Shown here one piece after another: positions 46,786-59,183 of a stretch of 64,000 nt of DNA (its first letter is position 1; every line of letters begins with the position of its first letter). The translations under genes were made by a program, and so were the position numbers. The stretch covers positions 55,258,750 to 55,322,749 of the forward strand of contig JAKCOZ010000005.1 of assembly GCA_022605955.1 (NCBI GenBank), read 5' to 3'. Origin of the DNA: Rallus limicola (taxonomy: Eukaryota > Chordata > Aves > Gruiformes > Rallidae). The notes under the pieces were generated by a model, which was not told the origin of the DNA, did no database searches, and saw only the letters and a list, made by a program, of their open reading frames with translations.

Positions 46786-48838
46786 AAGGTCTGGGAGGAG
46801 GGCTGTGTCTCTGAGACGCTGGCAAGTGTGTGCATTCCAATCTTTGCAGTGCCACTCTAGCTACAGTCATACTTACCTCGACGACTTCAGAGAAGGCTTG
46901 ATGTCCTCCAAGAGCCAGGCATGGAGAGGGCATCACGTGGCTGGGGGCACCCACAGGAAAGCAAGGATGGGAGCCTGGAGGGAATTCAGCCCCAGGTGGG
47001 TCCAGACGCTCCCTATAATAGAGACAGGCCATTCCCCTCCTTCTCCATCTTTCCAGGCCAAAGGCAGCTGGTGTGTGGCACCGGTCCCTGACTGCGGCAC
47101 AGGGGGGCTGGCAGCATGGGGACTGTGTGGCGTCTCACCCATTGCCAGCATGAAGGTGGTGCCTGGAAAGGATAGCAATGAGTTGCAAGCTGTGCTGGGA
47201 CTCAGGGGAGTTGGGGGGGGTCTCCCTCACTCTCTCTTTTTTAGGATCCCACTCTCCCATCCCTACACAGCATCATGCAAAGGCATGGAGAGGCTGTTCT
47301 CTGTGCACCAGGACAGGACGGGGGTTCTGTGGCTGCAGCAAAGTGGACCAAGGTCCACCCAGGCTGGCACAGCCAGCTTTATTAGAGGCTTGAATTGGCT
47401 TCATAAATCCTAGAGAAGAAGCAGCGATGCAGAGTATTGGGTGAAGGAACAGATAGATAAGAGTAAGTGTCAAAATTTTGGCTTTCACACAGTTCCAGGG
47501 AAATGTGGAACAAAGTGATTTGGCTTTTCCCACCCTGCAACAGTTGCTGGTCTGTGAATAGATTGCTGATGCTGCTTTCAACACAGGGCTGCTATGAGTC
47601 CTTTAACCAACTAGTCTGGTACCACTAAAATCAACCAGTGGGTCCTTTCATTCCAGGGGTCCAGTTTCCAGAAAAAACTCTTTAACTTCAACTATCCTCA
47701 GGACATGACTGTTTCCAACCCACTTAACCCTGTCAAACATCACGTGTCAGTTCATGAGAAAAGTCACTAAAGAAGGAAGAAAAAAAAACAAGTAAAATAA
47801 AAAGCCAGGGTGCTGGGTAGCAAACCCCTGGCCATGTTATTTCACTAAAACCTTTAAGACCCCTCTTTGAAACAAATGAAAACTGTTTTGTGAATCTGAT
47901 GGTGGTACAGGGCAGGAGGGAGCTGCTACCTAAACCCCTTATGTGGCTTCTGTCCTTAACAGAAGCTGAGCAGGCCTCAGGGGATCAAAAATCCCCACAA
48001 ATGGGAATTCCCTGGCCATCTCTAAGGCTATGATTTTGTCATGGCAGGCACAGGAGCCATGAATGTGAATTAACTCCATGAAATCTTACAAATGGATGGA
48101 AAAATACCTCTAATTCGGCAGATTCTTTCTTTTGTTTCCAAAAGATGGTGTTGTGCCACGAGCTGATGGCAATTCCAATCAGAGGAGAGATCACTCAGCA
48201 GGGAATTAGCTCTTGTAGCTGTGCCGGTGTCCAAGACAGGCAGATGATTGTGGATGTGGAAGGAGCAGGGGGACACAACCAAGGTCTGAACGGGACCTGC
48301 CTTGGGCAGAGCATCGTTTCAGCAATAGCAGGTCGGTGGTGGTGCTGGCTCTTAGCACCAGATAAAGAGCAAAGCCAAATCAGAGCTGTGAAAGGGCAGT
48401 GGCTGGTCTCTTGAGCAGAGTCACCAGTGTGGCAAGCAGCCATGGGTTTTATTTTCAGCTTGCCTCTTTTGGGATTCCCAGCACTAGAGACAACGTCACA
48501 ACCTCTGTGTCTTCCTGATCCTTCAGCAAGATGTTCCCCTCTTTCCCCACATCCTGAGTAGAGGGAAGATTTCCCTCAGGAGAGCAGGATAAGGACAGAC
48601 AACAGCTTTATGTCTCCTATTTATTTCAGCAAGAGTTCTACTGCAAAGGCATGAAGCAGGGGCATGGTGGGACTTGGCATTGTCACATCCCAACCCTAGG
48701 TGGGCAGAGTGGGTCTCGGCTGGTGGTGAGGTGCCCTGAGGGAACATATTGCCCATCTGAAGGGGAAGTAAGGGGTGAAATAAAGATGGATAAAAGCATG
48801 CCTGGCTCTGGGCACCCAGGATTAGATGTGCAGAAGGG

Positions 48839-49060
48839 AATCACAGAATTACAAGGATGGAAAAGACCTTTCAGATCATTGAGTCCAACTCTTCCTGTCC
48901 TGTGCTAAACCAGATCCCTGAGCACCTCAGCTCCCCTCTGTTAAGCACACCCAGGGGCGGGGACTCAATCCTCTCCCTGGGCAGCCTGTTGTACATCCTA
49001 ACAACTCTTTCAGGGAGGAATATTTTCCTAGCATCTAATCTGAAAACTCAGCACTTGGTA
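48839..49060 (-). repeat. CR1 LINE 3' end
   Basis: From AATCACAGAATTACAAGGAT through GATCATTGAGTCCAACTCTT to CTTTCAGGGAGGAATATTTT. Same subfamily as 4443 and 29733. Confidence 0.92.
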
Positions 49061-51524
49061 CTTGTGGGAAGACCAGCAACAGCTTGGTCATTTTGGAGCC
49101 CTTTAATCCATGCTGTTTTAATTTACAGGCCGTAGAGAGGAACTGATTAAAATTTGTTTTCATTGCAACGTAGGCAAGTGCACTGAAACATTATGCTCTT
49201 ACTCAAGGATCAGGTCTTGAATTCCTAGTTTAGTTTGTGTTTAGCCTTTGCTTGCTTCTGGTTCAGTTTGACTCCTGGGCTGTCTCATCCATTAATGTGT
49301 ATTGGCTAAAGCATTAATGAAAGTAGTCTGATGGAAGCCGTGACTGCTCAGTGAATGACCTACAGAAGGTCAAGGTGGTAGCACAGGTCAAACTGCCCCA
49401 CAAATGGCCAAGAAGGATGGGGAAGAAGGGAGATCCCTCTGCTGAGGTGACCCCATGCCCTGTGCAAGGAGGTGGGTGTAAGTTAATAGGTCTTTATTTT
49501 GACCTTTGTATAAAAGAGTCAGGAACTGTGTGAGCCTTGTGCTGACCCAGCAGGGTCAGCATGTCCTTGTAAGGGAGTAGATGTGTTAACACCCTGTCCT
49601 GTGGATCATTAACATGTCAGGTCCTGGGATCAGGGAACCTGGCTACATAACTGCCATCCCACCCAGCCTGCGGTTGATGTGTAGGAGGCAAGGCTTGCAT
49701 TGGGCTCTCTGAGCAGTACATTCACCAGTCTGGAAGTCTGAGGTGGCACCATGGGGACCTACTAGAGTTACAGCCCAATGGCTGCACTGTACCTTCCAGG
49801 CATGTGGCAGTGGCCTCAGCTGCTGTGGTGTCCCCAGGGCTGATTCACCCTTTGCTCATGGTCCTTCACAAGTGTCCTCACCGTTTTGCTCTCATTCCAT
49901 GACCATGGACTCCTCCAGAAGACACCCAGCTTTCATGACCCAACTCCCTAACTTACTTTTGCTGCTTGGAAGGTCTTCTCCATCTGCCCCTACCACTGTA
50001 TGCGTGAAAAGAAGAGAAGCAAAGACACCGCCCATGAGAGGAGCCAATTTTGGAAGGCTGTCAAGTGAGGCAGAAGGTGGATACCGCCTTAAGAAGCATT
50101 AGGTGTGACCATGACACAACTACATGATGGCAATTTCTTTGCACGTGGCGTAGGGAAAGAGGCAGCTCATTTATCAAGCCTGGGAGAAGCATGGTGGACA
50201 ACATGAGAAGAGGCTAAAAACCACCTGAAAACCCAGGCAGTGGAGGTTTAAAACATTAACAAATTTGGCAATGTCTCCTGTTTAGCGGTGAGTATGGAAA
50301 CAAAATGGGGCCAGAAGCTAATTATATGGAAATATTTCTATTTGCACATTTCACTGGAAGGCAAAACGGGGAGTATAACTAATACATCTCCACAGCTGAC
50401 AGGAATATTAAGTTTTCCATCACTTTGCTACCACGGCTACCTTTCTCAGCATGCATCCTGTCCTAGTTCCTATTAAGGTGAGAGCAGAATCAAACTCATT
50501 AATTGTCTGCATTTTAGATATGATAAGAATTTAGTGGTTGGTGTTAATTAAACTACAAAACAACTCCTCTTGCTGCGGTGTGCATTCCAAGTTGGAGCAA
50601 TTAATTCACTCACTTAAACTGATCAAGATTTAATTACCATCACTCTGTGCAATTACTCCATAATTAAAGTAATTTGGTTCATTCCACTTGCTGACAGTGT
50701 CATTGAACAGCCATTCATGGTACCAAAAGAAGTGATAATTAACTTAAAGAACCGCTCAAGGCAGTTTTACACGGACTTTTAGTTATTCCTAAATATACCT
50801 ATACATGAGGAAGAAGCCCATAACACAATACAGGTGCTTCCCTAGTGAAGGGTCTCAGATATTTTGTGTTCATTTCTTTTCCAGCCAGCAGACTGTAGCA
50901 AACCCCGTTTTGGGTGAGGCTCTGTGGTTGTCACCAGACAACATGCCATTTTGGACAGGCAAGCACAATAAAACCCAGATCCCTCCAGCAGTATGGACAT
51001 TCCCTGCCTGTTCCTGGAGACTCCTCATTAGGAAAAAAAAACAAAATCCTTGGTAAAAAGCTCTCTCCACCCAGATAACGATGCCAGCTCTTGGATCTTA
51101 CCAAATATCTTGTGACAGAGCAAATCCCCTGTCCCTGGGACCAAGGGAAGGCAGAGGAATCTCAGGGTTTCTAACAATGTTCTTAGTCCCCTGATTCGTT
51201 GACAATGGCTTTAAAGCTTGATGTAAATTTCCTCCAAAAACTGAGGCAAGTGAAGGCAAGTTAAAAAAAAAACCCAGACATATGACTCTGGAGCTATTCT
51301 TGTGATTAAAGAGTAGTGGAATCTGACTCAACAGCTTTTAAACTTGGAGAGATGGAGACAATACAAATAAGACCTGATGGCTTTAGAGCTGATGAAGAGC
51401 ATCTCCATAACACCTAACCTACTGCTGTTATGGTCTCTCAGCCTGCCTGCTTCGACCCTTTGCTCTGTGCAGCATCTTCACCTCCCATGGGGTGTCAATA
51501 CTTAGAGCAGCCACAAAGTCTGAC
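49061..51524. other. Intergenic unique sequence
   Basis: No gene. Holds the candidate block at 50.28-50.80 kb. The remainder is unremarkable. Confidence 0.72.
50280..50800. promoter_or_regulatory. Candidate conserved non-coding block, intergenic
   Basis: The most enhancer-like block of the right half: GGTGTTAATTAAACTAC, GAGCAATTAATTCACTC, GATTTAATTACCATCAC and CCATAATTAAAGTAATTTG give at least five TAATTA-type homeodomain sites in about 250 bases. No repeats, no coding frame. Confidence 0.5.
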
Positions 51525-51603
51525 TTGGCTGGCCCTGGAGTGTGACTCGATGATCTTTATGGGTCTCATACAACTCAGTATATTCTATTTTATTTTATTC
51601 TAA
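51525..51603 (+). repeat. CR1 LINE tail remnant
   Basis: GACTCGATGATCTTTATGGG then TCATACAACTCAGTATATTC followed by four ATTTT-type repeats; an eroded CR1 3' end with a variant tail. Confidence 0.7.
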
Positions 51604-53069
51604 GCACAGGATGCTTCACCAGCTGCTCTTGGTCCTGTCAGAGGAACGTTGCTGGTGGCCATGAGGCTCAGTGAATGTATCTTCAGTGGGAACAGCAGTA
51701 GATGCCTGCTTTGCCTTGCATAAAGCACTGCATTTAGAACAAATGGAAGGCTAGAGGACTCAGGAGTATTTTTGTGAATACTCAGGAGTAATTTTGTGTA
51801 TACCAATCTCATTTTTAAGAGAATGTTTAATATCTGGTCTTGCTGCTCGCAGCACATCTGTTCACAACCCAATTTTGTGCTTATTTTATTCTAGAAAATT
51901 ATTTTGCTGGTTGAATTATTCCTCAAGAATTGGAAGTGAATATTGCTGCCCGTTTTCAGGAAAGGGTGTTTTTCACTCACAAGTACAAAGCTGGTATCAG
52001 AAACCTCTGCACTGAGCCACTGTCTAACAGTCTAGACTTACTAGACCAGCCTAATCTTTCCTCAGTAACCTTGTAAAATGTCCATGCCAAGCTCTCTGCA
52101 GGAAGGGCAGAGAAAGGGGTTGACATCCTTACTTCTGAAGGATGCTGGGGCTCAAGTGGCAAAAGGAGACCTTCAACAGATTGTCCACCCATTCCAAAGT
52201 TCAGCCTTCTCAGGACATGCATGGAAATTCAAAACCTGACCTGTCACAACCATTTGGAGATGATGTAGGTGATACTCTGTGATGAGTATTTTTTTCCCAC
52301 ACACAAAAGTGATTTAATCTAAAGAATCATCTCAAATGGTGGAAGAAGAAGACTAGCTACATCAGGAGCCATCTATGAGTATCAGATTAGTTGCTGGCAT
52401 AAGCCTTTGCCAGGCTCTCTACTGACTCCATCCAGGCAGACATACAGGATAGATATCACTTAATTTAAGCTATATTAGAAATAGGTGTCTGTTTTTTTTT
52501 TGTTAAAAGTACAGATTTCCTCTTCAGGAAAGAGAGAAACACCTCTGGAGAGCATCTCCTGCCATTCTGAGTGGGGCTTAAGATATCTGTGATGTGTTGT
52601 CTCCTGTTATCCACCCCAAGGCTTCGATAGGACCATCCATCCATGCTCAGCCTCATCCTAGAGCATCCTCAGTTTTCTCGTACACCCATCTCATGGGTGC
52701 CCTTCACTGGGTGCAGAGATGGGTGTTGAGGTGAGCAGTGGTTTCACCGCTGTGAGATGTACATTCTTCCCTTGCAGCCTGTGCACATCTCCTGGAGAAC
52801 CCTTTTCCTCGAGGGGGACCTCAAGTGTGTGCATAACCTGCTCCAAGAGCATGAGGCACAGGGAGCAGCATCAGGTTTGGAGACTCCTTTCTTGTTTGAA
52901 GGGAGCTGGACTTCCACAGGAGAAAAAATGTCAACAGTCTACAATTGCATCTAAACCCTGGTAGACTTTAGATGTTCTTGATCTGATGGACAGCGTGGAT
53001 CCCAAGCTTGCCAGGTTCATGAATCAGCCTGGAGGAATCTGGAATTGTCAAAGCTGGCTGATTCTGACC
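51604..53069. other. Intergenic unique sequence
   Basis: No supported gene. An exon-like segment lies at 52780-52872 (acceptor-like CCCTTGCAG, open frame) but has no partner exon that I can find. Confidence 0.65.
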
Positions 53070-53601
53070 AGAGCAGTGGGAGGCAAACAAAGACCACACC
53101 TGGAGTATTGTGTCCAGTTCTGGGCCCCTCAGCTCAAGGACACAGAACTCCTTGGAAGAGCCCAGCGCAGGGCCACCAAGGTGATGAAAGGATTGGAACC
53201 CCTTCCTTAGAGGGAGCTGGGCCTCTTTAGCCGGGAGAAGAGGAGGCTGAGGGGTGACCTCATTAATGTTTATAAATATGTAAAGGGTGAGAGTCAGGAG
53301 GATGGAGCCAGGCTCTTCTCAGTGATGGCAGTGACAGGACAAGGGGCAGTGGGTGCTGGAACAGAGGAAGTTCCATGGGAATGTCAGGAGGAACTTTGTC
53401 ACTGTGAGGGTGATGGAGCCCTGGGACAGGCTGCCCAGAGAGGCTGTGGAGTCTCCTTCTCTGGAGACATTCAAACCCCACCTGGATGTGTTCCTGTGGG
53501 ATTTAGTCTGGGTGATCCTGCTCTGGCAGGGGGGTTGGACTAGGTGATTGTTTGAGGTCCCTTCCATCTCCTAATGTTCTGGGATTCTGTGGTTCTGTGA
53601 A
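53070..53601 (+). repeat. CR1 LINE 3' end
   Basis: From GCAGTGGGAGGCAAACAAAG through ACCTGGAGTATTGTGTCCAG and CCGGGAGAAGAGGAGGCTGA to GGGATTCTGTGGTTCTGTGA. Near-identical in layout to 10975-11700 but inverted. Confidence 0.93.
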
Positions 53602-54029
53602 AGGGGTTTAAGCAGAAGATGAGCAGCTAATACAGGGGATTATAATCCCTGGCTCCTGGTCCTGCATGGTCCCACAGCCCTGTGACCCATTTTGGAGATT
53701 GGAGGTGGCAGGGACCCTGTAGCTCTTCTCTTGGTGCTTTCCCATCAGCCATTCAAGCTGCAATTCCTTTTCGTTTTGGTTGGGCTCCCAAATGCTTGTT
53801 AGCCTTCTGTGACTCAGCAGTGGCTAAGTTAATGTCAGCTCTACCCAGGGGAAAATCTCCAATATTTCTTTTTACTTAAAAAGAAAGAAAAAAAACCCCA
53901 AAAACCTCCAAACATTATTTTTAAGCTCCTAAAAGAACATTACAAAGGAATGAAGAGGAAGAAAAAAGACACTCTGTAAAGATTGCTTACCAGAGCCCTT
54001 TCACAATAGTCAGCCACACAACAGAAATA

Positions 54030-54480
54030 GGTGGACATTAATTCATGCTAACCTTGCACACCTAAATACCATTAATTCATCAAAACTAATAACATTAATT
54101 CCTTCAAAAATGAGATTAAAGACAGGCACCCCTTGCAGCCGTAATCTGTAGCTGATGACACTCAAATGAAACCTCCGGTATACAAAGCTACCAGCAGAGC
54201 CTGCAGAATCTCATAAATTGCAGCTGGCAATACATAAATCCTCGAGACAATATACATTATTTTCCCAGGAGCGGGTGTTTGCACACTGATCACCAGCCAA
54301 AATGGAAAGCAAAGCCCTGTAACTTCTCTCCCAGCACAGGAGTTGTTGTCAGAGAAGAATGATGCTGTTCGGACCGATGCTTGCATAAATCTCTTGGGCC
54401 AGAGTAGGATTTAGGGCACACGTCCCAGGAATCACTTTGGGTTTGAATTTGCAAACCCAGCCAGCAGAAACACAGCATAA
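54030..54480. promoter_or_regulatory. Candidate conserved non-coding block, intergenic
   Basis: Carries three CATTAATTC motifs (54036, 54070 and 54093) in 67 bases, then unique sequence with GATGACACTCAAATGAAACC and CAATATACATTATTTTCC. Confidence 0.42.
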
Positions 54481-55404
54481 CTCAAGGCTGGAGGTGTCTG
54501 GATCTGCTGGGTACATGACTTTGGGTACACCACCCACCCTCACTGGTGGTCAAGCTGGAAAATGTTGTTACCAGGACCTGCTGATACCTGTGATGGGTGC
54601 TGAGATGGCTTTGGGTGAATAAGGGCTCAGGTTCCTCCCCGGGGCTGCATCCAAAGGCAGCTGGAAGTCAGCTAAAGCTTTCCCCTGAATTTCAGTGGGT
54701 TTGGGGTGGTGGCTGGTGGTGGTGACGGTGGCATGCTCTAAGGGCAGGCTGGGTGGAGACCAGTGAGAAATAGGAGGCAAAGTTAGCTCAACTCCTCTGC
54801 CTCGAAGCAAATGGGAACCTGAGAGTTCATCTCCTGCACTCAGAGTCAGAGCTAGCACCAGGATTTGCTTCTCTCTGCTCCCTTTCCATGTCTTATCCTC
54901 AGGCCTCATCCTTTCCCAGAGGCATGGAGGGATGAGGTGCTCTGCAGCCAGAGGGTTTCACCTATATCCCTCAGGATGGGCTTAGACCTCAGATTTTACC
55001 CCAGGGCTACATTTGCCTGTGACAGCAACGGGGACCACTGCCCAGAGTGGGACCCTGACAGCACCATGTTCCATGCCCCACATCTGAGTGCTACCCACAG
55101 CTGCGTCTGCACCGGCCTGAGGCCTTCACTGACTCCACCTTGAAATGGGAGAGTGGTGGGCAGGCCAAGGAGGGCGTTTACAGACTTGCAAATTCACAAA
55201 CTTCAGAGGTCTTCAGCCTACAGATTCTGGCCAGGCTCAGAGCAAGATCACTGGTGGCCACAGAGACCAGAGATGCTCACAGGAGGCAGCAGGATGCTCC
55301 TTGTGCCACTGGTTTGCCAGCAGCACCGCCCAGGGCTTGTCAAGGACAGCGTCTGGTACCACCGACCCTTTGAGGCAGCGCTGATACATCCAAAACACCG
55401 GAGG

Positions 55405-55465
55405 TATTATTTCAGATTAAGCCCAGATTAAGCCCATTTAATTTTAACTCAGATTAATCCCCTAT
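55405..55465 (+). promoter_or_regulatory. Cluster of three OTX/Bicoid-type (K50 homeodomain) sites
   Basis: CAGATTAAGCCC occurs twice in tandem (TAAGCC cores 55418-55423 and 55429-55434), then CAGATTAATCCCC (TAATCC core 55455-55460). TAATCC is the consensus and TAAGCC a weaker site for K50 homeodomains (OTX, PITX, GSC). Three like-oriented copies in 43 bases exceed casual expectation but binding is not shown. Confidence 0.45.
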
Positions 55466-55569
55466 TTAGAACCTGGCCCTGTTTCCGATGCAGCCCAGCT
55501 AACCCCCCTCGAGGGGCCGTGAATCACTGCGACCGGGTGCTGGGTACCACCCAGCCTCTCCCCCCCACC

Positions 55570-55935
55570 CCATCCTCTTAACGCAGACCAGTTAAAATAC
55601 TGAGTTACTAAAATAAAGCTTGGCTTGTGAAAACTCATTTAAGAGCAGAGCCACACGTGGCTTTTGGGATGGGGTTTAATGCATCGTGGCTTCAGGAGGG
55701 ACCCCCATGCCTGCTGCAGTCCACGGGGGCTTTGGGCAGACGTGAGCACTAAGGAGCTGCGCCGGTTTAATCTCTAAATAACGATGGAAGTGCAAGTGTG
55801 TGTATTACTCCAAATGAATGTATCACCCACACATGCTACGCCCTCTGCATATTTAATTACACAGCGATTCCTCCTGCCCTGCTTTTTAAGAAATAACTCC
55901 ACAAGCCATCAGCTACTTTCAAAGAATAACCAATT
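55570..55935. promoter_or_regulatory. Candidate conserved non-coding block, intergenic
   Basis: Unique sequence following the OTX-type cluster, with GTTACTAAAATAAAGC, GGTTTAATCTCTAAATAACG and CATATTTAATTACACAGCG. Confidence 0.38.
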
Positions 55936-56139
55936 TCAGTGAAATTTAGGGAAAGAAGAGTTTTGGACCCATTCAGACTAGCTGGAAAGCACCTGTGGGG
56001 AGAACGGGATCAATCTCGCTCATTTTTTCACTCCTACTTGTTCCAAAAGGTCCAAGCCCAGATCAGACCTAGTTGTGTGATGAGATACACCCCCCTCAGG
56101 GCAAGGAACCCCCCACCTCAATTTCTGAGATGTGCTGGT

Positions 56140-56305
56140 GAAGTGCAGCATGTAAGGGATGCACACCTCCTTCTCTGGAGATATTCCAGACCCATCTGGA
56201 CACCTACCTGTGCCATATGTCCTAGGGAACCTGCTTTGGCAGAGGGGTTGGACCCAATGAACTCTTGAGGTCCCTTCCAACCCCTACGATTCTGTGATTC
56301 TGTGA
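56140..56305 (+). repeat. CR1 LINE short 3' end
   Basis: CCTTCTCTGGAGATATTCCA through GGGTTGGACCCAATGAACTC to CTACGATTCTGTGATTCTGT. 5'-truncated. Confidence 0.9.
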
Positions 56306-57119
56306 GCATGCACAGCGGGAGAACAAGATGTCAGATGCTTTTTCCTTGCCCAACTACCACAAGTCTTGAAGGCGTCTTGAAAACCTGGCGCCACAGCAGA
56401 GGCAGGCTTTGCAGTGCCGGGGTTTTTCTCAGATGGATTTCAGGAGCAGGACTTATTCTCAGTCACCCACCGCAGCCCCTCATCCTAACCCAGCATCGGG
56501 CTGTGATATTAGGCGGCCGTGCGGTGTGTTTTCACTTCCTATTGACTGCTTGTGTACTTCCCTCCCACTAATCCCTCATTAATGGACACTTTCTTTGAGC
56601 CAGCTCAGATCTGAGTTGTGTTGCCTTTGTGCTTCTTGCTGGTTTTGTTACTTGGATATCTTTGTTTTCATTATTTTGAGATTTGGGGGTTTTTTGTGGA
56701 GAGGGGTCTTCTTTTCCTTCAGATTGATTCGTGTGGTTAGTGAGGGGCTTGGCCTCCCACGGCTCCTGTTCGTGTTTGATCCGGGAGTGGTGGGAGAGCG
56801 GCTTCTTGGCTGCTAATAGAGCAGTCCTACTCCTGGGAGGGGGACTCCTGGGAGCTGGGAGGAGACCCCACTTCTGGCTTTTACTGGAAAAAGCCTCTCG
56901 TTTGCACAACAGAAAAATAAAGCAGTTACGATGCTCTGCTCCCTGAACTGGGGCACACTGGTTTTAACTGGGCTCTGTTTGCAGGTGCACGCCTAGGAAG
57001 CTAGAGACAGGGAGGTGGCAGCTTGATCAGGCAGGAGGGGGGAGCCCCCAAATACTGTCCCTGGGATGCAAGGGGACACTGGGAGTCTCTGAAGCGTGGA
57101 GCCCAAGGCTGATGGAGCA

Positions 57120-57311
57120 AGCTGCTCAGGTGACAGAGCCCTGGGACAGGCTGCCCAGAGAGATTGTGGAGTCTCCTTCTCTGGAGACATCCAAACCTAC
57201 CTGGATGCATTTCTGAGTGATTTAGTCTGGGTGATCCTGCTCTGGCAGGGGGGTTGGATTAGATGATCCTTCAAAGTCACTTCCAACTCCTAACCCGTGA
57301 TCCTGTGATAT
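57120..57311 (+). repeat. CR1 LINE short 3' end
   Basis: GTGACAGAGCCCTGGGACAG through TGGGTGATCCTGCTCTGGCA to TAACCCGTGATCCTGTGATA. Same subfamily as 873 and 53070. Confidence 0.9.
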
Positions 57312-58934
57312 GTGGGGAAGGCAGTGGTGACCTCCCTGGACATGGTACGCATGGCAGTGAGGATGCACGTGCACAGCAGGTTCAGGAACGTCAGTCTGAC
57401 CTTCAGAGGAGGGAAAAAGCACATCCTGTGAGGCAGTGAGGAAGGATGGAGAGCCCAGACAGAGTCTACCAGCAGGAGGGATATAGGACCTGCTGGGCAA
57501 ATCTGGGGTTGGACTGTGGGGCAAGGACATTTTCAGTGGGAAAGCAGAGGGGTGGAGATCCAGCCAAGCCATCAGCAGAGGAAGACATACATTTAAAGAC
57601 TTCCTGATCATCTTTTGCCCTTCTGACACCTCCCTGGGCAAGGAGCAGAGCTATATGGCTATATTTAGCCCCATCATCCTTAGGATGGGAGGAAAGGCAG
57701 AGCAGCCAGTGTTGGCAGAAGTTGTGCGGTCCTTGGTGAGTTGAGCTGGCACTTGAGGGCTGGACAGTCCAGCAAGGGCAGGTGGGAACCAAAACAATGT
57801 TTCCTTGGGTTTCCAGGGCAAGGCAAGAGGGTCTTTTCTGATGCAGAAAACAAACCTTGCCCAGAGGTTCAGGTGATGAGTGAAGAATAAAAAGCCTGAC
57901 TGCAGCCAAAGGGACGTGGTTTGTGGGGGAGTTTCCGAGTCAGGACAGCAGAACCCAACACCGGTCACAGCAGAGCTGTGGCCACAATGTCCCTGGAGCT
58001 GAAGATCTGCCATTTTCAGACTGGGAACTGCTTCCAGCCAAATGCCAGAACCAGGAAAACTCAGTCTCCCCACTTTGTCATCTTAGTGCCCTCTCCTCAA
58101 AAAATCAAAAGCAAATCTGATGTTTTGATGCCTCCTGCTAAAAGTTACATCTGTCGAAATGACCTTTTGGTTAAACAGCAATAGCTGGCATTAATCCTAT
58201 TATTTCATCATGATTATTATTTCTTTTCATCAATCCAACGCAGCTGCCATTTCATCTCGCACTAAGTGAATTGAAGTTCTCAGCTGGGGCACGCCGCTCT
58301 CTCAGATGTGTGAAGCGCTGATAGCTGTGACATGAATCACTCTCCTTCTCCCTTCTGGGACCCCACACTTGACTCCCAAGTTTACATTGAGGTGGTCAGA
58401 AAAGTCAGCTCAGCATCAAGGAAAAATTAATCTCTTTCCCGATCGTGGATGCATCATAAGATTAAATTCTTGGTTATCTTCTGTGGTGCCCAGGGCTCCT
58501 CACAGCTGGGCAATGTGAGGATGTTCGTCAACTTCTGCTAAAGGAAGAAATGGGATAGAGTTGCTGAGGTCTTACAAGAAATACCAAACATAAGACAGTC
58601 CTATTCCAAGGCTGATTTCAAGGCAGATAAAGATGAGGGCTAAAGCATTTCAAATCCAATCCAACAAAGTCCTTAAGCGCGTGCTTTAAGGCAAGCAGAG
58701 GAATAATGCCATCCACTCAAAGGGGTTGTTTATCTGGTTATATTTATGAGGGTGCTTAAGGGCTTTGCTGGATCACGGTGTCAGGTGTGGGAGGTGAAAC
58801 ACCCTGTTCGCCCGCCTGTAGTGATGCCACACATGGCCACACTGGTGTGAGCTGCTCACAGGCTTCGTGGGGAGACACACCCAAAGGAGGGTACAGCTGT
58901 GACAGAGTTAATTATAGGGAGAGAATAGCTGGAA
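57312..58934. other. Intergenic unique sequence
   Basis: No gene supported; the candidate conserved block at 58.16-58.48 kb is the only structure noted. Confidence 0.7.
58160..58475. promoter_or_regulatory. Candidate conserved non-coding block, intergenic
   Basis: Contains GGCATTAATCCTATTATT with a TAATCC core at 58192-58197, TCATGATTATTATTTC, GCGCTGATAGCTGTGACATG and AAAAATTAATCTC. Repeat-free, no coding frame. Confidence 0.42.
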
Positions 58935-59095
58935 TGGATGGCCAGGGGAGGTGGTGGGGTCTCATAGGAGGTCTTTATGAGCCAGCTAGACAAACACACA
59001 TCCAGTGTAAAGAGCATTGATTCTACCAGAGGGCCAGGCATAGATTAGGTGGCCTTTCATGGTCCCTCCTGGCCTTAGTTTTGGGTTCTGTGCAA
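58935..59095 (+). repeat. Probable older CR1 3' region
   Basis: GGCCAGGGGAGGTGGTGGGG, a diverged middle, then TTCATGGTCCCTCCTGGCCT and a short end. The order agrees with a CR1 3' untranslated region of an old subfamily but the match is loose. Confidence 0.5.
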
Positions 59096-59183
59096 GGGAG
59101 GGGTTGAGTTCACAGGAGTTGGTCATGATGAGCTAATCCTACTGAGCTGACCAGGCTGCACTGACTGTGGATAGACAGGAGAA

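Larger units (their letters stand above)
40263..48838. other. Long CR1-free intergenic stretch
   Basis: 8.6 kb in which I recognise no CR1. No gene supported: the longest frames (42486-43058 minus, 46805-47413 plus) begin at GTG, lack familiar domains and have no splice context. Contains a small repeat of ATTAAATCC at about 41195-41230 and the candidate conserved blocks at 45.1-45.8 and 46.6-46.8 kb. Confidence 0.7.

Noticed and set aside
46805..47413. 202-codon plus-strand frame
   Set aside because: Starts at GTG, low-information composition, no domain recognised; includes tracts resembling ordinary intergenic DNA.
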